Source: Actinomycetota bacterium (lineage in GTDB: Bacteria > Actinomycetota > Actinomycetes > Actinomycetales > Microbacteriaceae). Taken from it: a DNA stretch of 64,000 nucleotides. Location of the stretch: contig JAUZFP010000123.1 of NCBI GenBank assembly GCA_030838475.1, positions 1 to 64,000 of the forward strand, read 5' to 3'. Within the stretch, counting starts at the first letter, position 1. Every line of letters starts with the position of its first letter. Of this stretch, positions 17,012 through 24,969 are shown piece after piece. The position numbers and the translations under genes are program-made. The notes beneath the pieces were generated by a model that did not search any database, was not told the DNA's origin, and worked only from the letters and a program-made list of their open reading frames with translations.

Positions 17012-18928
17012 TCACCAGCTGCCGCCGCCGCCCCCACCTCCGCCGCCACCGCTACTTCCGCCGCCGCCGAAGTCACCGCCGAATCCGGATCCGCCGCTCG
17101 ACCCGCTGGTGTGCGGCGACGCCGACATCGACTCGGATGCGAAGCTGGAGAAGCTGCTGACGGCCGCACCGAGCGAGGAGATCGCAGCGAGCGATCCGGT
17201 CAGTCCCGCGGCGGTGAAGAGGTGCTGGTTCCCGATGTACCAGTCGGGCGCCGTGTCGTACTTGCCCTCTTTCGCGAGTTCGGCGAAAACGCCGGTCCAG
17301 TGGTCCGCCTCGCCGAAGGCGGTCGCCCAGGGGAGGTAACGACTGAAGATGTCTGTGCCTTCCTCGAAATGAATCTGGTTGGCCTCCGCCGTCGCGATGT
17401 ATTGCTTGAAGCCCTCGAGCTGAACGAATACGGCGTGTCCGAGCGCGCTGCGTCGAACCGCGCGACGGGACTGCCGGAGGCTGAGAACCGCCCCGATGAA
17501 GGCACCGATCGGCCACAGCGTCCACGCTTTGTCAAAGAACAGCATGACGATAAACGTGGCGATGGATCCCGCGACAACCCAGCCGAGTACCGGATGTGAG
17601 CGCGTGAGCTTGTCGAGGAAGAACTTGCCGCTCTGCACCCACGCCTTGATGGCCGTCTCGACCGCGGTGTACTCCGAGTAGAAGGTGTATTTCAGGCTGG
17701 ACAGCGTGACCGTCTTCTCCCCGCCCGCGAACAGGTCGAGCAGGAGGAGGCTCTCGTGCGGGAGGAGCGAGGCGGTGTCGCCAACCTTGGCCTTCTCCGG
17801 CGTGGCAACGAGGGTGTAGTCGAGGGCCTTGCCGCGGTTTCCGCCGGGGACCTCCTCGATCCTGAGGTGGCCGCGCGCGGCGAGGTCGAGCAGCGTGACG
17901 GTCACGTCGATCTTGGTCTGCTGCTTGGTCATCAGCAGGCCGACGGCGCCGACGGGGAATCCCTTCGGTGGTTCGTACTGCGCGACGACTGTCTCGCTCA
18001 GGGGAGCGGGGCCGGTCGGCGCATTCTGGGTGTCCATCGGCACGGTACCCGGGGTCTCACCGGTGAACTCCTGGTCGCGACGGCGCACCCGTACGAACAC
18101 CAGGAAGGCCAGCGGAATCAGCACCAGCAACCCGAGTCCGACCCCCCAGTTCCACGGCGTCCAGAAGGGGTCGGGTCCGTCGTTGGATCCGGCGTAGACG
18201 TTGGCCGCGTCCGGCGACATCCGTGGTTCGAGGATGGGGACCGCCGAATCGAAGGTTCCCGCCGGCCAACCCACGTCGATCGTCACCCCGCTGCCAGCGG
18301 CAAGCTCGCTCTGGGTGAATGTCGCGCCGGTCGACGTTGTGGTCTGGCTCAGGCAACTCGAGTTCGACCCCGGCGAGCCCGTGGCACACGTAATCGCCTT
18401 GGATGGCGCCGGACCGGTGACGGTGACGCTCGTCGAATCGATCGGGATCTGCCACTCCGAACCCGTGACGTTCCAGTAGAACTCGTCGAGCTTCGACCCG
18501 TTGGCGCCGGCCGTAGCGTTGAGCGCGCCCTCGATGTCGTAGCTGAGTACGTAGGTCTGCTTGCCGCTCACCGTGGCGTTCTTGTTGCCGACCTGGACGA
18601 GAACGTCCTCCTGGGTTGCCGTCGAGAACATTGCAGGGGCGTGGGTCGGCGACGACACCTTCAGGTTCGTGTACTTGTAGACCCGGTCCTGCGTCGCGGT
18701 GCTGACGAAGTGGGAGTCGAGAAAGCGGAGGATGCCGTGCCGTTCCGGCGTATTTCCGAAGTCGTAGTGGATGGTTTCGACCGCGTGCACGACGCCGCTC
18801 TTGGAAATCGTGTATTTCGCGTCGAAGGAATCGATGTGCTCGGGCTCGCCGTCGCCTGCCGAGCAGCCGGACAGTCCGAGGAGAACGAGGGATGCTGCCG
18901 CCGCGAGGAGTACCGCCCGAATTTGCAT
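17012..18928 (-). CDS. DUF2207-family lipoprotein/membrane protein with Gly-rich tail
   Basis: This protein of about 638 residues begins with a lipoprotein signal, LLAAAASLVLLGLSGCSAG (lipobox cysteine ~22). An extracytoplasmic beta-rich DUF2207 domain (~30-230) follows, containing HYDFGNTPERHGILRFLDS. A helix comes next near 255-275, a cytosolic domain with a winged-helix-like segment (VTVTLLDLAARGHLRIEE), two central helices near 440-480, and a Ser/Gly-rich tail with a run of ten glycines ending in SW. The start at 18928 is preferred over 18949 because the signal peptide begins there. The family is widespread and uncharacterised. The gene is convergent with the methyltransferase and divergent from the response regulator. 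Confidence 0.85.
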   Translation of the reverse strand: MQIRAVLLAAAASLVLLGLSGCSAGDGEPEHIDSFDAKYTISKSGVVHAVETIHYDFGNTPERHGILRFLDSHFVSTATQDRVYKYTNLKVSSPTHAPAMFSTATQEDVLVQVGNKNATVSGKQTYVLSYDIEGALNATAGANGSKLDEFYWNVTGSEWQIPIDSTSVTVTGPAPSKAITCATGSPGSNSSCLSQTTTSTGATFTQSELAAGSGVTIDVGWPAGTFDSAVPILEPRMSPDAANVYAGSNDGPDPFWTPWNWGVGLGLLVLIPLAFLVFVRVRRRDQEFTGETPGTVPMDTQNAPTGPAPLSETVVAQYEPPKGFPVGAVGLLMTKQQTKIDVTVTLLDLAARGHLRIEEVPGGNRGKALDYTLVATPEKAKVGDTASLLPHESLLLLDLFAGGEKTVTLSSLKYTFYSEYTAVETAIKAWVQSGKFFLDKLTRSHPVLGWVVAGSIATFIVMLFFDKAWTLWPIGAFIGAVLSLRQSRRAVRRSALGHAVFVQLEGFKQYIATAEANQIHFEEGTDIFSRYLPWATAFGEADHWTGVFAELAKEGKYDTAPDWYIGNQHLFTAAGLTGSLAAISSLGAAVSSFSSFASESMSASPHTSGSSGGSGFGGDFGGGGSSGGGGGGGGGGSW

Positions 18929-19029
18929 GGTGCAGACTCTATCGGTCAAGTTCCTGCCTCTGGCAGCCCAATCCCGTTACCATTGGGAGGGCATTCACTG
19001 GCCCGACATGTGGGTAGACGGGAACGATC

Positions 19030-19734
19030 ATGGTGCAGGCAACTGTGCACGAGACAGACGCTCTAGTACGACCTAGCGGAGTTCGCGTTGCCGTCGTGGA
19101 TGACCACGAGTCGGTGCGCCTCGGCCTCAAGGCCGCGTTTCTGGACGACGGCTACGATTTCGTTCTCGCGGCGGCGACCGTCGACGAGTTGCTCACCGGA
19201 CTGACCGGTCGCGAAGTCGACGTGGTGGTCCTCGACCTGTCCCTCGGCGACGGGTCCACGGTCACCGACAACGTCAAGCGCGTGCAGGGCATCGGGGCTG
19301 CGGTTCTCGTGCACAGCATCGCGGACCGGGTCGCCAGCGTTCGCGAGGCGCTCGCCGCCGGTGCTGCCGGCGTCATCCCGAAGTCCTCGGCGACGAAGAC
19401 CGTGCTTCAGGCGGCGGCAACAGTCGCGCGCGGCGAGGTGCTGAACAATCTGGAGTGGGCGACCGCGATCGACGCGGACCGCGACTTCTCGAAGGCGCAG
19501 CTCGGTCGTCGCGAGCGCGAAATCCTCCACCTCTACGCCTCTGGCCTCCCGCTCAAACTTGCCGCGGAGCAGCTCGGCATCGGGTACTCGACGGCGCGCG
19601 AATACCTCGACCGGATCCGCGTGAAGTACGTCGAGGTCGGGCGTCCTGCCCCAACCAAGGTCGATCTCCTGCGCCGTGCGGTCGAGGACGGAATTCTCCC
19701 CGGACTGGATCCGGATGGCGGGGATGCCGGCTAG
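19030..19734 (+). CDS. Response regulator, LuxR/NarL-like
   Basis: This 234-residue regulator has a receiver domain (residues ~17-135) with VAVVDDHESVRLGLKAAF (acidic pair), the phospho-acceptor Asp in VVVLDLSLGDGS, and the switch lysine in AGVIPKSSATKT. A C-terminal helix-turn-helix follows, with LGRREREILHLYASGLPLKLAAEQLGIG and STAREYLDRIRVKY; the recognition helix is somewhat atypical for LuxR. Genes for a histidine kinase and a kinase-like membrane protein follow with overlaps of 20 and 4 bases, forming a three-gene unit. It is divergent from the DUF2207 gene across 101 bases, so that gene may be a target. No specific signal can be named. Confidence 0.9.
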   Translation: MVQATVHETDALVRPSGVRVAVVDDHESVRLGLKAAFLDDGYDFVLAAATVDELLTGLTGREVDVVVLDLSLGDGSTVTDNVKRVQGIGAAVLVHSIADRVASVREALAAGAAGVIPKSSATKTVLQAAATVARGEVLNNLEWATAIDADRDFSKAQLGRREREILHLYASGLPLKLAAEQLGIGYSTAREYLDRIRVKYVEVGRPAPTKVDLLRRAVEDGILPGLDPDGGDAG

Positions 19735-21010
19735 GCCCGCTGCCGACGTGCGCGCACCCGCGCAAAAACAGGCGCGAAACCCCGTCAGCCGCAAACAGGT
19801 TGAGATCGTCCTTTCCCGCTCCGTCGCGGCGGGCAGCCTCGTCTTCGCGGCGCAGACCGCTGGGCCACTGCTGTCCCAATCGAAGGAGTCGAACCCGACC
19901 TGGCTGCTGATCGCGAGCGTCGCGATCGTGGCAAGCCTGCTGATCGCGCTGCTCTGCTCGATCCTCGTGCGTTTCGTCCGCATCTCGCACGGCGTCGTGG
20001 CGCTCGTCTTCGTCGTCGTGCTGGTGACCTGGCCATTCGATGTCGTCACTCCGCACTCGCCGACAGATAACCAGTGGCTGTACTACCTGCTAACGGTAGG
20101 AACGTCGACAGCGGCGATTGCGTTCCCGACGCGGTGGTCGGCCACCTACCTGTTCGCGGTGCCGTCGCTGTACGGGATCGTGCGGATGACGCCGCCCGGC
20201 GGCGCCGAGCCCATCCCCGCGGCAATTCTCGACTCGGTCTATTCGATCATCCTCGGCGGCGCCGTCGTCGTGCTGATCACGATGCTGCGCCAGACCGCGA
20301 CCAACGTCGATATCGCGCAGAGTGCCGCCCTCGAACGCTACGGCCATGCCGTCCGACACCACGCGACCGAGGTTGAGCGGGTCCAGGTCGACTCCATCGT
20401 GCACGACAGCGTCCTGACCACCCTGCTGTCCGCAGCTCGCGCCTACAGTCCGGAGGCGAGGGAGCTCGCCGCGGTCATGGCGGGCAATGCGATCGGCTAC
20501 CTCCACGATGCGGCCCTTGTGCAGCCGGATGACGGCTCGACCGTACGATTGCGGGCCATTGCGCAGCGCGTCGCGGATGCGGCCGGAGGGATGTCGCGGC
20601 CAATCCAGGTTCGGATGTCGGAAGTCGGCCCGCGGTCCATCCCGACGAGTGCCGGCGAGGCCATCGTTGCGGCATCCACACAGGCGATGGTCAACAGCGT
20701 GCAGCACGCCGGAGACTCCCCACGGGTCAAGCGCTGGGTCGCGATCAAGGGCCTGCGCCCGGGCGGAATCCAGGTCGAGGTCGGTGACAACGGAGCCGGC
20801 TTCGACGCGGAAAGGGTGCCGACGGAGCGCCTCGGCGTGCGCGTGTCCATCGTCGAGCGGGTCGGTAACGCCGGCGGGCTGGCGAGAGTCGAGTCGGCGC
20901 CGCACCGCGGTGCAACGATCACGGTCCTGTGGCCGGCGCCGAAGCCGGTGCCTCGACCCGCCGATGGCCTCGACGGCGGCTCCGCCCCCGAGACGGGGCA
21001 GAAGTCGTGA
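19715..21010 (+). CDS. Sensor histidine kinase, HPK7/DesK-like
   Basis: This protein of about 431 residues has five to six membrane helices in residues ~30-190. A dimerisation segment follows with the likely phospho-acceptor in QVDSIVHDSVLTTLLSAA (~227-244), then an HATPase domain: EAIVAASTQAMVNSVQHAGD (N-box) and VEVGDNGAGFDAERVP (G1 box), with GATITVLWP near the end. The start is placed at 19715 because the upstream frame lies wholly inside the response regulator; 19724 is also possible. It overlaps the regulator by 20 bases and the next gene by GTGA at 21007-21010. The short extracytoplasmic loops suggest it senses something in the membrane. Confidence 0.88.
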   Translation: MAGMPARPAADVRAPAQKQARNPVSRKQVEIVLSRSVAAGSLVFAAQTAGPLLSQSKESNPTWLLIASVAIVASLLIALLCSILVRFVRISHGVVALVFVVVLVTWPFDVVTPHSPTDNQWLYYLLTVGTSTAAIAFPTRWSATYLFAVPSLYGIVRMTPPGGAEPIPAAILDSVYSIILGGAVVVLITMLRQTATNVDIAQSAALERYGHAVRHHATEVERVQVDSIVHDSVLTTLLSAARAYSPEARELAAVMAGNAIGYLHDAALVQPDDGSTVRLRAIAQRVADAAGGMSRPIQVRMSEVGPRSIPTSAGEAIVAASTQAMVNSVQHAGDSPRVKRWVAIKGLRPGGIQVEVGDNGAGFDAERVPTERLGVRVSIVERVGNAGGLARVESAPHRGATITVLWPAPKPVPRPADGLDGGSAPETGQKS

Positions 21011-22044
21011 ACATCGGCGTCCCGCGCTATCTCATCGTCGGAATGGCGGGCCTGTTTTCGGCCTACCACCTCGTGCTGGCGACCTATTCGCTGACCCAGC
21101 ACATCCCGTTCACGGACGGCCCGATCTTCCTGGCCATGGGCTTGTACTTCGTGGCGTCGGTCGTCAGTCTCGTCCCCTTCGGGCCGACCCGAATGCCGAT
21201 CTGGATGGCGTCGGTCAACCTTGCGGTCGTGATCGCCCTGCCCATCCTCGTGACCATGCAGCTCGACCCAAGCAAGCACAACGGCTACGGCACCTGGTAC
21301 GTGGCGGCGGTCGGCACGCTGATGACGATCACCTCGACCAGGCGCAGGCACACGTTCGCGTGGATCGGTGTGGCGTTCCTCGTCGTCCAGACGATCGTCT
21401 GGTCCGGGGGACTGGGTGCCCTCGGCGGGATCGGCGTCATCGGCAGCGTCGTCTGGGTCGGTGTCTCGCACGTCGTCAGCAACGGCGTCGCAAAGGCGAC
21501 AAGGGATGGGCAGCGGTTCGCGCGCGCCGAGCGCGAGGCGACGGACTGGCAGGCCGCACAGGAGGCGCACGTGTTCGAGCGCCAGTTCCGGCTCGACCAG
21601 ACCAGCATGATGGCGCTGGAGATGCTGCGCACGATCCAGGCCAGCCGCGGCGACCTGACCGACGAACAGCGCCTCGAATGCCTCCACCTCGAGGGCGCAA
21701 TCCGCGACGAGATTCGTGGACGCAAACTTCTCAACGACGCCGTGCGCGAGCAGGTCATGCGCGCGCGCCGCCGCGGCGCCACGGTCACCCTCCTGGACGA
21801 GGGTGGCATCGACGACCTCACCGACGACGAACTCGATCGCGTGCTCAACCGGCTGGCGAGTGCACTCGGCAGCACGGATGCGGACAAGGTGATCGCACGG
21901 ACCGTGCCGGAGGGGTCGGATGTCGCGGTCACCGTCGTCGGGCTGCGAACGGTGGGGGACGGCAGCGCGTCCGCCCTGGGCCAGGAGGCACTGGAGGACG
22001 ACGAGGTCGATCTCTGGCTGGAGATCCCGCGCTCGGTTGCCTAG
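21007..22044 (+). CDS. Kinase-like membrane protein, probable pseudokinase of the two-component unit
   Basis: This 345-residue protein has five membrane helices in residues ~5-160 and a coiled-coil linker. Its C-terminal half resembles the dimerisation region and start of the ATPase domain of actinobacterial kinases (ECLHLEGAIRDEIRGRKLLN, then RARRRGATVTLLDEGG). Where a kinase has its H-box, this protein reads FRLDQTSMMALEMLRTIQ with no histidine. The N-, G1- and G2-box ATP motifs are also missing. It is translationally coupled to the true kinase (GTGA), so it may act as a regulatory partner. Alternatively it is simply an unrelated membrane protein. No known family name is assigned. Confidence 0.7.
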   Translation: MNIGVPRYLIVGMAGLFSAYHLVLATYSLTQHIPFTDGPIFLAMGLYFVASVVSLVPFGPTRMPIWMASVNLAVVIALPILVTMQLDPSKHNGYGTWYVAAVGTLMTITSTRRRHTFAWIGVAFLVVQTIVWSGGLGALGGIGVIGSVVWVGVSHVVSNGVAKATRDGQRFARAEREATDWQAAQEAHVFERQFRLDQTSMMALEMLRTIQASRGDLTDEQRLECLHLEGAIRDEIRGRKLLNDAVREQVMRARRRGATVTLLDEGGIDDLTDDELDRVLNRLASALGSTDADKVIARTVPEGSDVAVTVVGLRTVGDGSASALGQEALEDDEVDLWLEIPRSVA

Positions 22045-22069
22045 CGTTCGATTTTTGGGTGCCGGCCGC

Positions 22070-22147
22070 GCTTCGGACTTCCGAGGCTTAAAAGCGAAAA
22101 ACGGGGACCCCTGCCCCGATTCGCTTTTAAGCCTCGGAGTCCGAAGC
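22070..22147. terminator. Large hairpin after the two-component unit
   Basis: The arms 22070-22098 and 22120-22147 pair over 28 bp with a single bulged T (left arm begins GCTTCGGACTTCCGAGG; right arm ends CCTCGGAGTCCGAAGC). The 21-base loop holds a second stem, CGGGG (22102-22106) with CCCCG (22114-22118). It starts 25 bases after the stop of the pseudokinase gene, so termination is a natural role. However, the length far exceeds an ordinary terminator and there is no U-tract. Confidence 0.7.
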
Positions 22148-22170
22148 TCCGCCCACCTCTAACACCATTG

Positions 22171-22232
22171 CTCGACGCAGCACGCTCCGTAGGCGTGTTG
22201 CGTCTTGGGTGGCCCGCCATCCGGAGCGTGAG
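22171..22232 (+). repeat. Imperfect ~61-base direct repeat, copy 1
   Basis: It begins CTCGACGCAG and ends CGCCATCCGGAGCGTGAG. It aligns with 22359-22419, sharing CTCGACGCAG, GTGTTGCGT and CGCCATCCGGAG at the same spacing. Copy 1 also has an internal dyad, ACGCAGCACGC with GCGTGTTGCGT (one G-T pair). The spacing between copies is 188 bases. Confidence 0.7.
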
Positions 22233-22312
22233 TACGGCGGTCGTCGACTTTGCAGTTGATGCTGTATATCGCGAGGTTTGGAGCATCTAATGCCAAGTGG
22301 AGCGTGTGAGTC

Positions 22313-22356
22313 GCCCCGAATCGACCGAACCCCGGGCGTTTGGGTCGATTCGGGGC
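22313..22356. terminator. 14-bp perfect hairpin between the repeat copies
   Basis: GCCCCGAATCGACC (22313-22326) pairs perfectly with GGTCGATTCGGGGC (22343-22356) around 16 bases. It lies between the two copies of the ~61-base repeat. It has no U-run, so termination is only one possibility. Confidence 0.6.
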
Positions 22357-22358
22357 AA

Positions 22359-22419
22359 CTCGACGCAGAACCTTCCGTGCACGTGTTGCGTACTGCGTGG
22401 CACGCCATCCGGAGGTGAG
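22359..22419 (+). repeat. Imperfect ~61-base direct repeat, copy 2
   Basis: This is the second copy of the unit at 22171-22232, starting CTCGACGCAGAACC and ending CGCCATCCGGAGGTGAG. The internal dyad of copy 1 is degenerate here. Its end runs directly into the 20-base repeat at 22415. Confidence 0.7.
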
Positions 22420-22470
22420 CGAAGCGAACACGCCACACGCCGTAAGGAACGTGAGCGAAGCGAACACGCC
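22415..22470 (+). repeat. Pair of perfect 20-base direct repeats
   Basis: GTGAGCGAAGCGAACACGCC occurs at 22415-22434 and again at 22451-22470, a 36-base period with a 16-base spacer. The second copy runs into a small hairpin, CGCCGC-GGA-GCGGCG. Two copies are too few to call a CRISPR array, and no cas genes are present. Confidence 0.75.
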
Positions 22471-22504
22471 GCGGAGCGGCGCAGACAAGCAGGACCCCGG
22501 CTTG

Positions 22505-22561
22505 CCCGGGTTTGCAAAAATGGCCGGAAGCGAAGCTTCCGACCATTTTTGAAAACCCGGG
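22505..22561. repeat. 27-bp near-perfect hairpin with a GAA loop
   Basis: The arms 22505-22531 and 22535-22561 pair at 25 of 27 positions (CCCGGGTTT, AAAAATGG and CGGAAGC blocks against their complements) around a GAA triloop. The GGG at its base is shared with the next hairpin at 22559. Confidence 0.8.
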
Positions 22562-22593
22562 TTAGGGCGACAACCCGAATATCGCCCTAACCC
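22559..22593. repeat. 12-bp perfect hairpin
   Basis: GGGTTAGGGCGA (22559-22570) pairs perfectly with TCGCCCTAACCC (22582-22593) around 11 bases. It shares three bases with the preceding hairpin, so the two foldings compete at the junction. A third small stem follows, CCATTGGCC (22603-22611) with GGCCAATGG (22626-22634). Confidence 0.75.
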
Positions 22594-22714
22594 GCCCCCA
22601 AGCCATTGGCCCGCTTACCCTAGTCGGCCAATGGTCTGGTGGTGTAACTCATAGAGAGACACCTAGCACGTTCAATAATGCAGGGGAACGACCCCGTTGC
22701 AAAGTCGTCATTTA

Positions 22715-22810
22715 GGGGGACATTCGGGGGACAGTTTTTTGCCCGCTTGCCCCAAAGTTGGCCATTTTGCTGCGTTTGGCACCTACATGGGGTACGAAAA
22801 ACGGGGTACA
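22715..22810 (+). repeat. Two pairs of short G-rich direct repeats
   Basis: GGGGGACA occurs at 22715-22722 and 22726-22733 (period 11). GGGGTAC followed by G or A occurs at 22789-22796 and 22803-22810 (period 14). Clusters like this can be arm-type binding sites of tyrosine recombinases at attachment sites. No integrase gene or tRNA is present here, so this reading is tentative. Confidence 0.45.
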
Positions 22811-22904
22811 TTCCCGTGTTTTCGGGGCAAATCGATAGCGGTTCGGGAGTAGAACGACCTGTTCCGTCGGTTTGAACCCCGATTTTCGTCGTTGGCGAAG
22901 CGTT

Positions 22905-23153
22905 CTAGCCGCTGAAGCTGCGCCAGGCGCCGTGGCCGGGCTGCACCGGCGGTCGGATGCCGCGCTGGGAGCGCGCCCACGCCGAGGGTCCCGCCAGTTC
23001 GCGCCTGCCCTGTTCGGCGGCGAGTTCCTCGAGCACTTCGGAGAGGACGGCGGTTACCGCCGCCAGTTCCTCAACGTCGGGGTTGCCGGAGATGACGGTG
23101 ATGTCCGCCTCGACGGTTTCGGCGGGTGCGCCTTCTGCGCCTGCGTGGGTCAC
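22905..23153 (-). CDS. accE: Acyl-CoA carboxylase epsilon subunit
   Basis: This 82-residue protein of the AccE/PccE family is found only in actinobacteria and stabilises the carboxylase complex. [20 protein letters not shown] (residues ~18-37) is the family core, and [11 protein letters not shown] near the C-terminus is the other conserved patch. The GTG start at 23153 overlaps the accD stop (GTGA at 23150-23153), which fixes the start and shows translational coupling. A longer frame to 23594 lies entirely over accD and is a shadow. Confidence 0.9.
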   Translation of the reverse strand: MTHAGAEGAPAETVEADITVISGNPDVEELAAVTAVLSEVLEELAAEQGRRELAGPSAWARSQRGIRPPVQPGHGAWRSFSG

Positions 23154-24784
23154 AGGGGGATGTTCCCGTGCTTCTTCGGTGGCTGCACCGCGCGTTTGGT
23201 GCGCAGCGCGCGCAGGCCTTTGATGACGACGATCCTGGTCGCGGCCGGCTCGATGACTCCGTCGAGTTCTCCGCGCTCGGCAGCGAGGAACGGGGAGGCG
23301 ACGTTGTAGGTGTACTCGTTGGCGAGCCGGGTGCGCACCGCGGCGACATCCTCGCCGGCGGCCTCCGCATCCTTGATCTCGGTGCGGTACAGGATGTTGA
23401 CGGCGCCCTGGCCGCCCATGACGGCGATCTCGGCGGTCGGCCACGCATAGTTGAGGTCGGCCCCCAGCTGCTTGGAGCCCATCACGATGTATGCGCCGCC
23501 GTACGCCTTTCTGGTGATGACGGTGAGGAGCGGCACTGTGGCTTCCGCGTAGGCGTACAGGAGCTTCGCGCCGCGGCGGATGACGCCGGTCCACTCCTGG
23601 TCGGTGCCGGGAAGGTATCCGGGGACATCCACGAGCGTGAGGATGGGGATCGAGAACGCGTCGCAGAACCGGACGAACCGGGAGGCCTTCTCGCCCGCCT
23701 CGATGTTCAGCGTGCCGGCCATCGACTGGGGCTGGTTGGCGATGATGCCGACCGAGCGTCCCTCGACGCGACCGAAGCCGATGACGATGTTGGGTGCGAA
23801 CAGCGGTTGCACCTCGAGGAAGTCTTCGTTATCGACGATGTGCTCGATGACCGTCTTGACGTCGTAGGGCTGGTTGGGCGAGTCCGGGATGATGGTGTTG
23901 AGCCTGCGGTCCTCATCCGTGATCTCGAGCGCGACATCGCTCTCGTACACCGGGAGCTCGGCGAGGTTGTTGTCGGGCAGGAAGCTCAGGAGGGTTCGCG
24001 CGTAGTCGAGCGCGTCATCCTCGTCGCTGGCGAGGTAGTGCGAGACCCCGGAGATCGAGTTGTGGGTGAGCGCCCCGCCGAGCTCCTCCATCCCGACGTC
24101 CTCGCCGGTGACGGTCTTGATCACGTCGGGACCGGTAACGAACATCTGGCTCGTCTTGTCGACCATGATGACGAAGTCGGTGAGCGCGGGCGAGTAGACC
24201 GCGCCGCCGGCCGCTGGCCCCATGATGATCGAGATCTGCGGGATGACCCCGGAGGCCTGGGTGTTGCGACGGAAGATCTCGCCGTACTTGCCGAGAGCGA
24301 CAACGCCCTCCTGGATGCGCGCCCCGCCCGAGTCGAGCATGCCGATGATCGGAACCCCGGTCTTGAGGGCGAGGTCCATGACCTTGATGATCTTCTCGCC
24401 CGCTACTTCGCCGAGCGATCCGCCGAAGATGGTGAAGTCCTGGCTGTAGACCGCGACCTGGCGGCCGTGGATCGTGCCAAGGCCGGTGACAACCGCGTCC
24501 CCGTAGGGCCGGTGGTTTTCCATGCCGAACGCATGGGTACGGTGGCGAACGAATTCGTCGAGTTCGACGAACGATCCGTCATCCAGCAGAGTCGCGATGC
24601 GCTCCCGGGCGGTCCCCTTGCCCTTCTTGTGCTGCTTCGCGATGGCGGCCTCGCCGCTGGCCGTCACGGCCTCGTGATAGCGCACCTTCAGGTCGGCGAG
24701 CTTTCCGGCCGTCGTGTACGTTTCGGCGACCGTGGGGGTCGGAGGGGTGGGAATCGTGGAAGCAGATTTCTTTTCCGGGGTCAC
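23150..24784 (-). CDS. accD5: Acyl-CoA carboxylase beta subunit (carboxyltransferase)
   Basis: This protein of about 544 residues transfers CO2 from carboxybiotin to acetyl- or propionyl-CoA. The N-terminal crotonase-like half has [30 protein letters not shown] and [18 protein letters not shown], which forms an oxyanion hole. The C-terminal half has [20 protein letters not shown] and [18 protein letters not shown]. The GTG at 24784 (VTPEKKSAS) is preferred; an in-frame start at 24838 would add 18 residues of unlikely sequence. AccD5-type sequence suggests propionyl-CoA carboxylase activity, perhaps with acetyl-CoA too. It is coupled to accE; the biotinylated subunit is encoded at 13301-15055. 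Confidence 0.95.
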   Translation of the reverse strand: MTPEKKSASTIPTPPTPTVAETYTTAGKLADLKVRYHEAVTASGEAAIAKQHKKGKGTARERIATLLDDGSFVELDEFVRHRTHAFGMENHRPYGDAVVTGLGTIHGRQVAVYSQDFTIFGGSLGEVAGEKIIKVMDLALKTGVPIIGMLDSGGARIQEGVVALGKYGEIFRRNTQASGVIPQISIIMGPAAGGAVYSPALTDFVIMVDKTSQMFVTGPDVIKTVTGEDVGMEELGGALTHNSISGVSHYLASDEDDALDYARTLLSFLPDNNLAELPVYESDVALEITDEDRRLNTIIPDSPNQPYDVKTVIEHIVDNEDFLEVQPLFAPNIVIGFGRVEGRSVGIIANQPQSMAGTLNIEAGEKASRFVRFCDAFSIPILTLVDVPGYLPGTDQEWTGVIRRGAKLLYAYAEATVPLLTVITRKAYGGAYIVMGSKQLGADLNYAWPTAEIAVMGGQGAVNILYRTEIKDAEAAGEDVAAVRTRLANEYTYNVASPFLAAERGELDGVIEPAATRIVVIKGLRALRTKRAVQPPKKHGNIPL

Positions 24785-24969
24785 TCGAGTCAGCCTACCC
24801 AACAGGGGGATGCCGAGTCCGTTGTCGAAAGTCTCCAAAATAAGGCCCGTCGGATTGCGCCGAACCGAATCCTTTGCGCGTTTGTCGCGTTCCGTTTACC
24901 CGCGAGCCGTCTCGCGGCCCAGCACCGTCCGTAATTTGGGAGGCCTCTACGCGGAAGGGGTGGGAGTCG

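Larger units (their letters stand above)
22045..22904. other. 860-base gene-free tract with hairpins, short repeats and a low-GC part
   Basis: No convincing gene was found: short frames on both strands lack ribosome sites and merely translate the repeats. The left two-thirds (22070-22634) hold five hairpins and two families of direct repeats, described separately. The right part is low in GC for this genome: by hand count about 47% at 22621-22680, 53% at 22681-22740 and 55% at 22741-22800. It carries short G-rich direct repeats. The tract interrupts the otherwise conserved maf-to-accE stretch and lies downstream of both the kinase unit and the accD-accE operon, whose transcription converges on it. 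Confidence 0.75.

Noticed and set aside
22415-22470. Possible CRISPR array
   Set aside because: There are only two 20-base repeats with one 16-base spacer, and no cas genes are seen in the window.
22127-22546. 139-residue and other minus-strand frames across the repeat cluster
   Set aside because: They are translations of the direct repeats and hairpins in several frames, with no start signals.
22621-22700. Possible tRNA or remnant with GTGTAACTCATAGAG
   Set aside because: No cloverleaf with acceptor, anticodon and T arms can be drawn.
22678-22875. 65-residue frame on the plus strand in the low-GC tract
   Set aside because: There is no ribosome site, the composition is odd and no motif was recognised; the frame is explained by the G-rich repeats.
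23126-24934. 602-residue plus-strand frame over accD
   Set aside because: It is an antisense shadow; the minus-strand product is a complete carboxyltransferase.
24874-24969. Upstream extension of the cytidylyltransferase fusion
   Set aside because: The extra residues are unlike the family, and the CTP loop begins right at the 24970 GTG with a good ribosome site.
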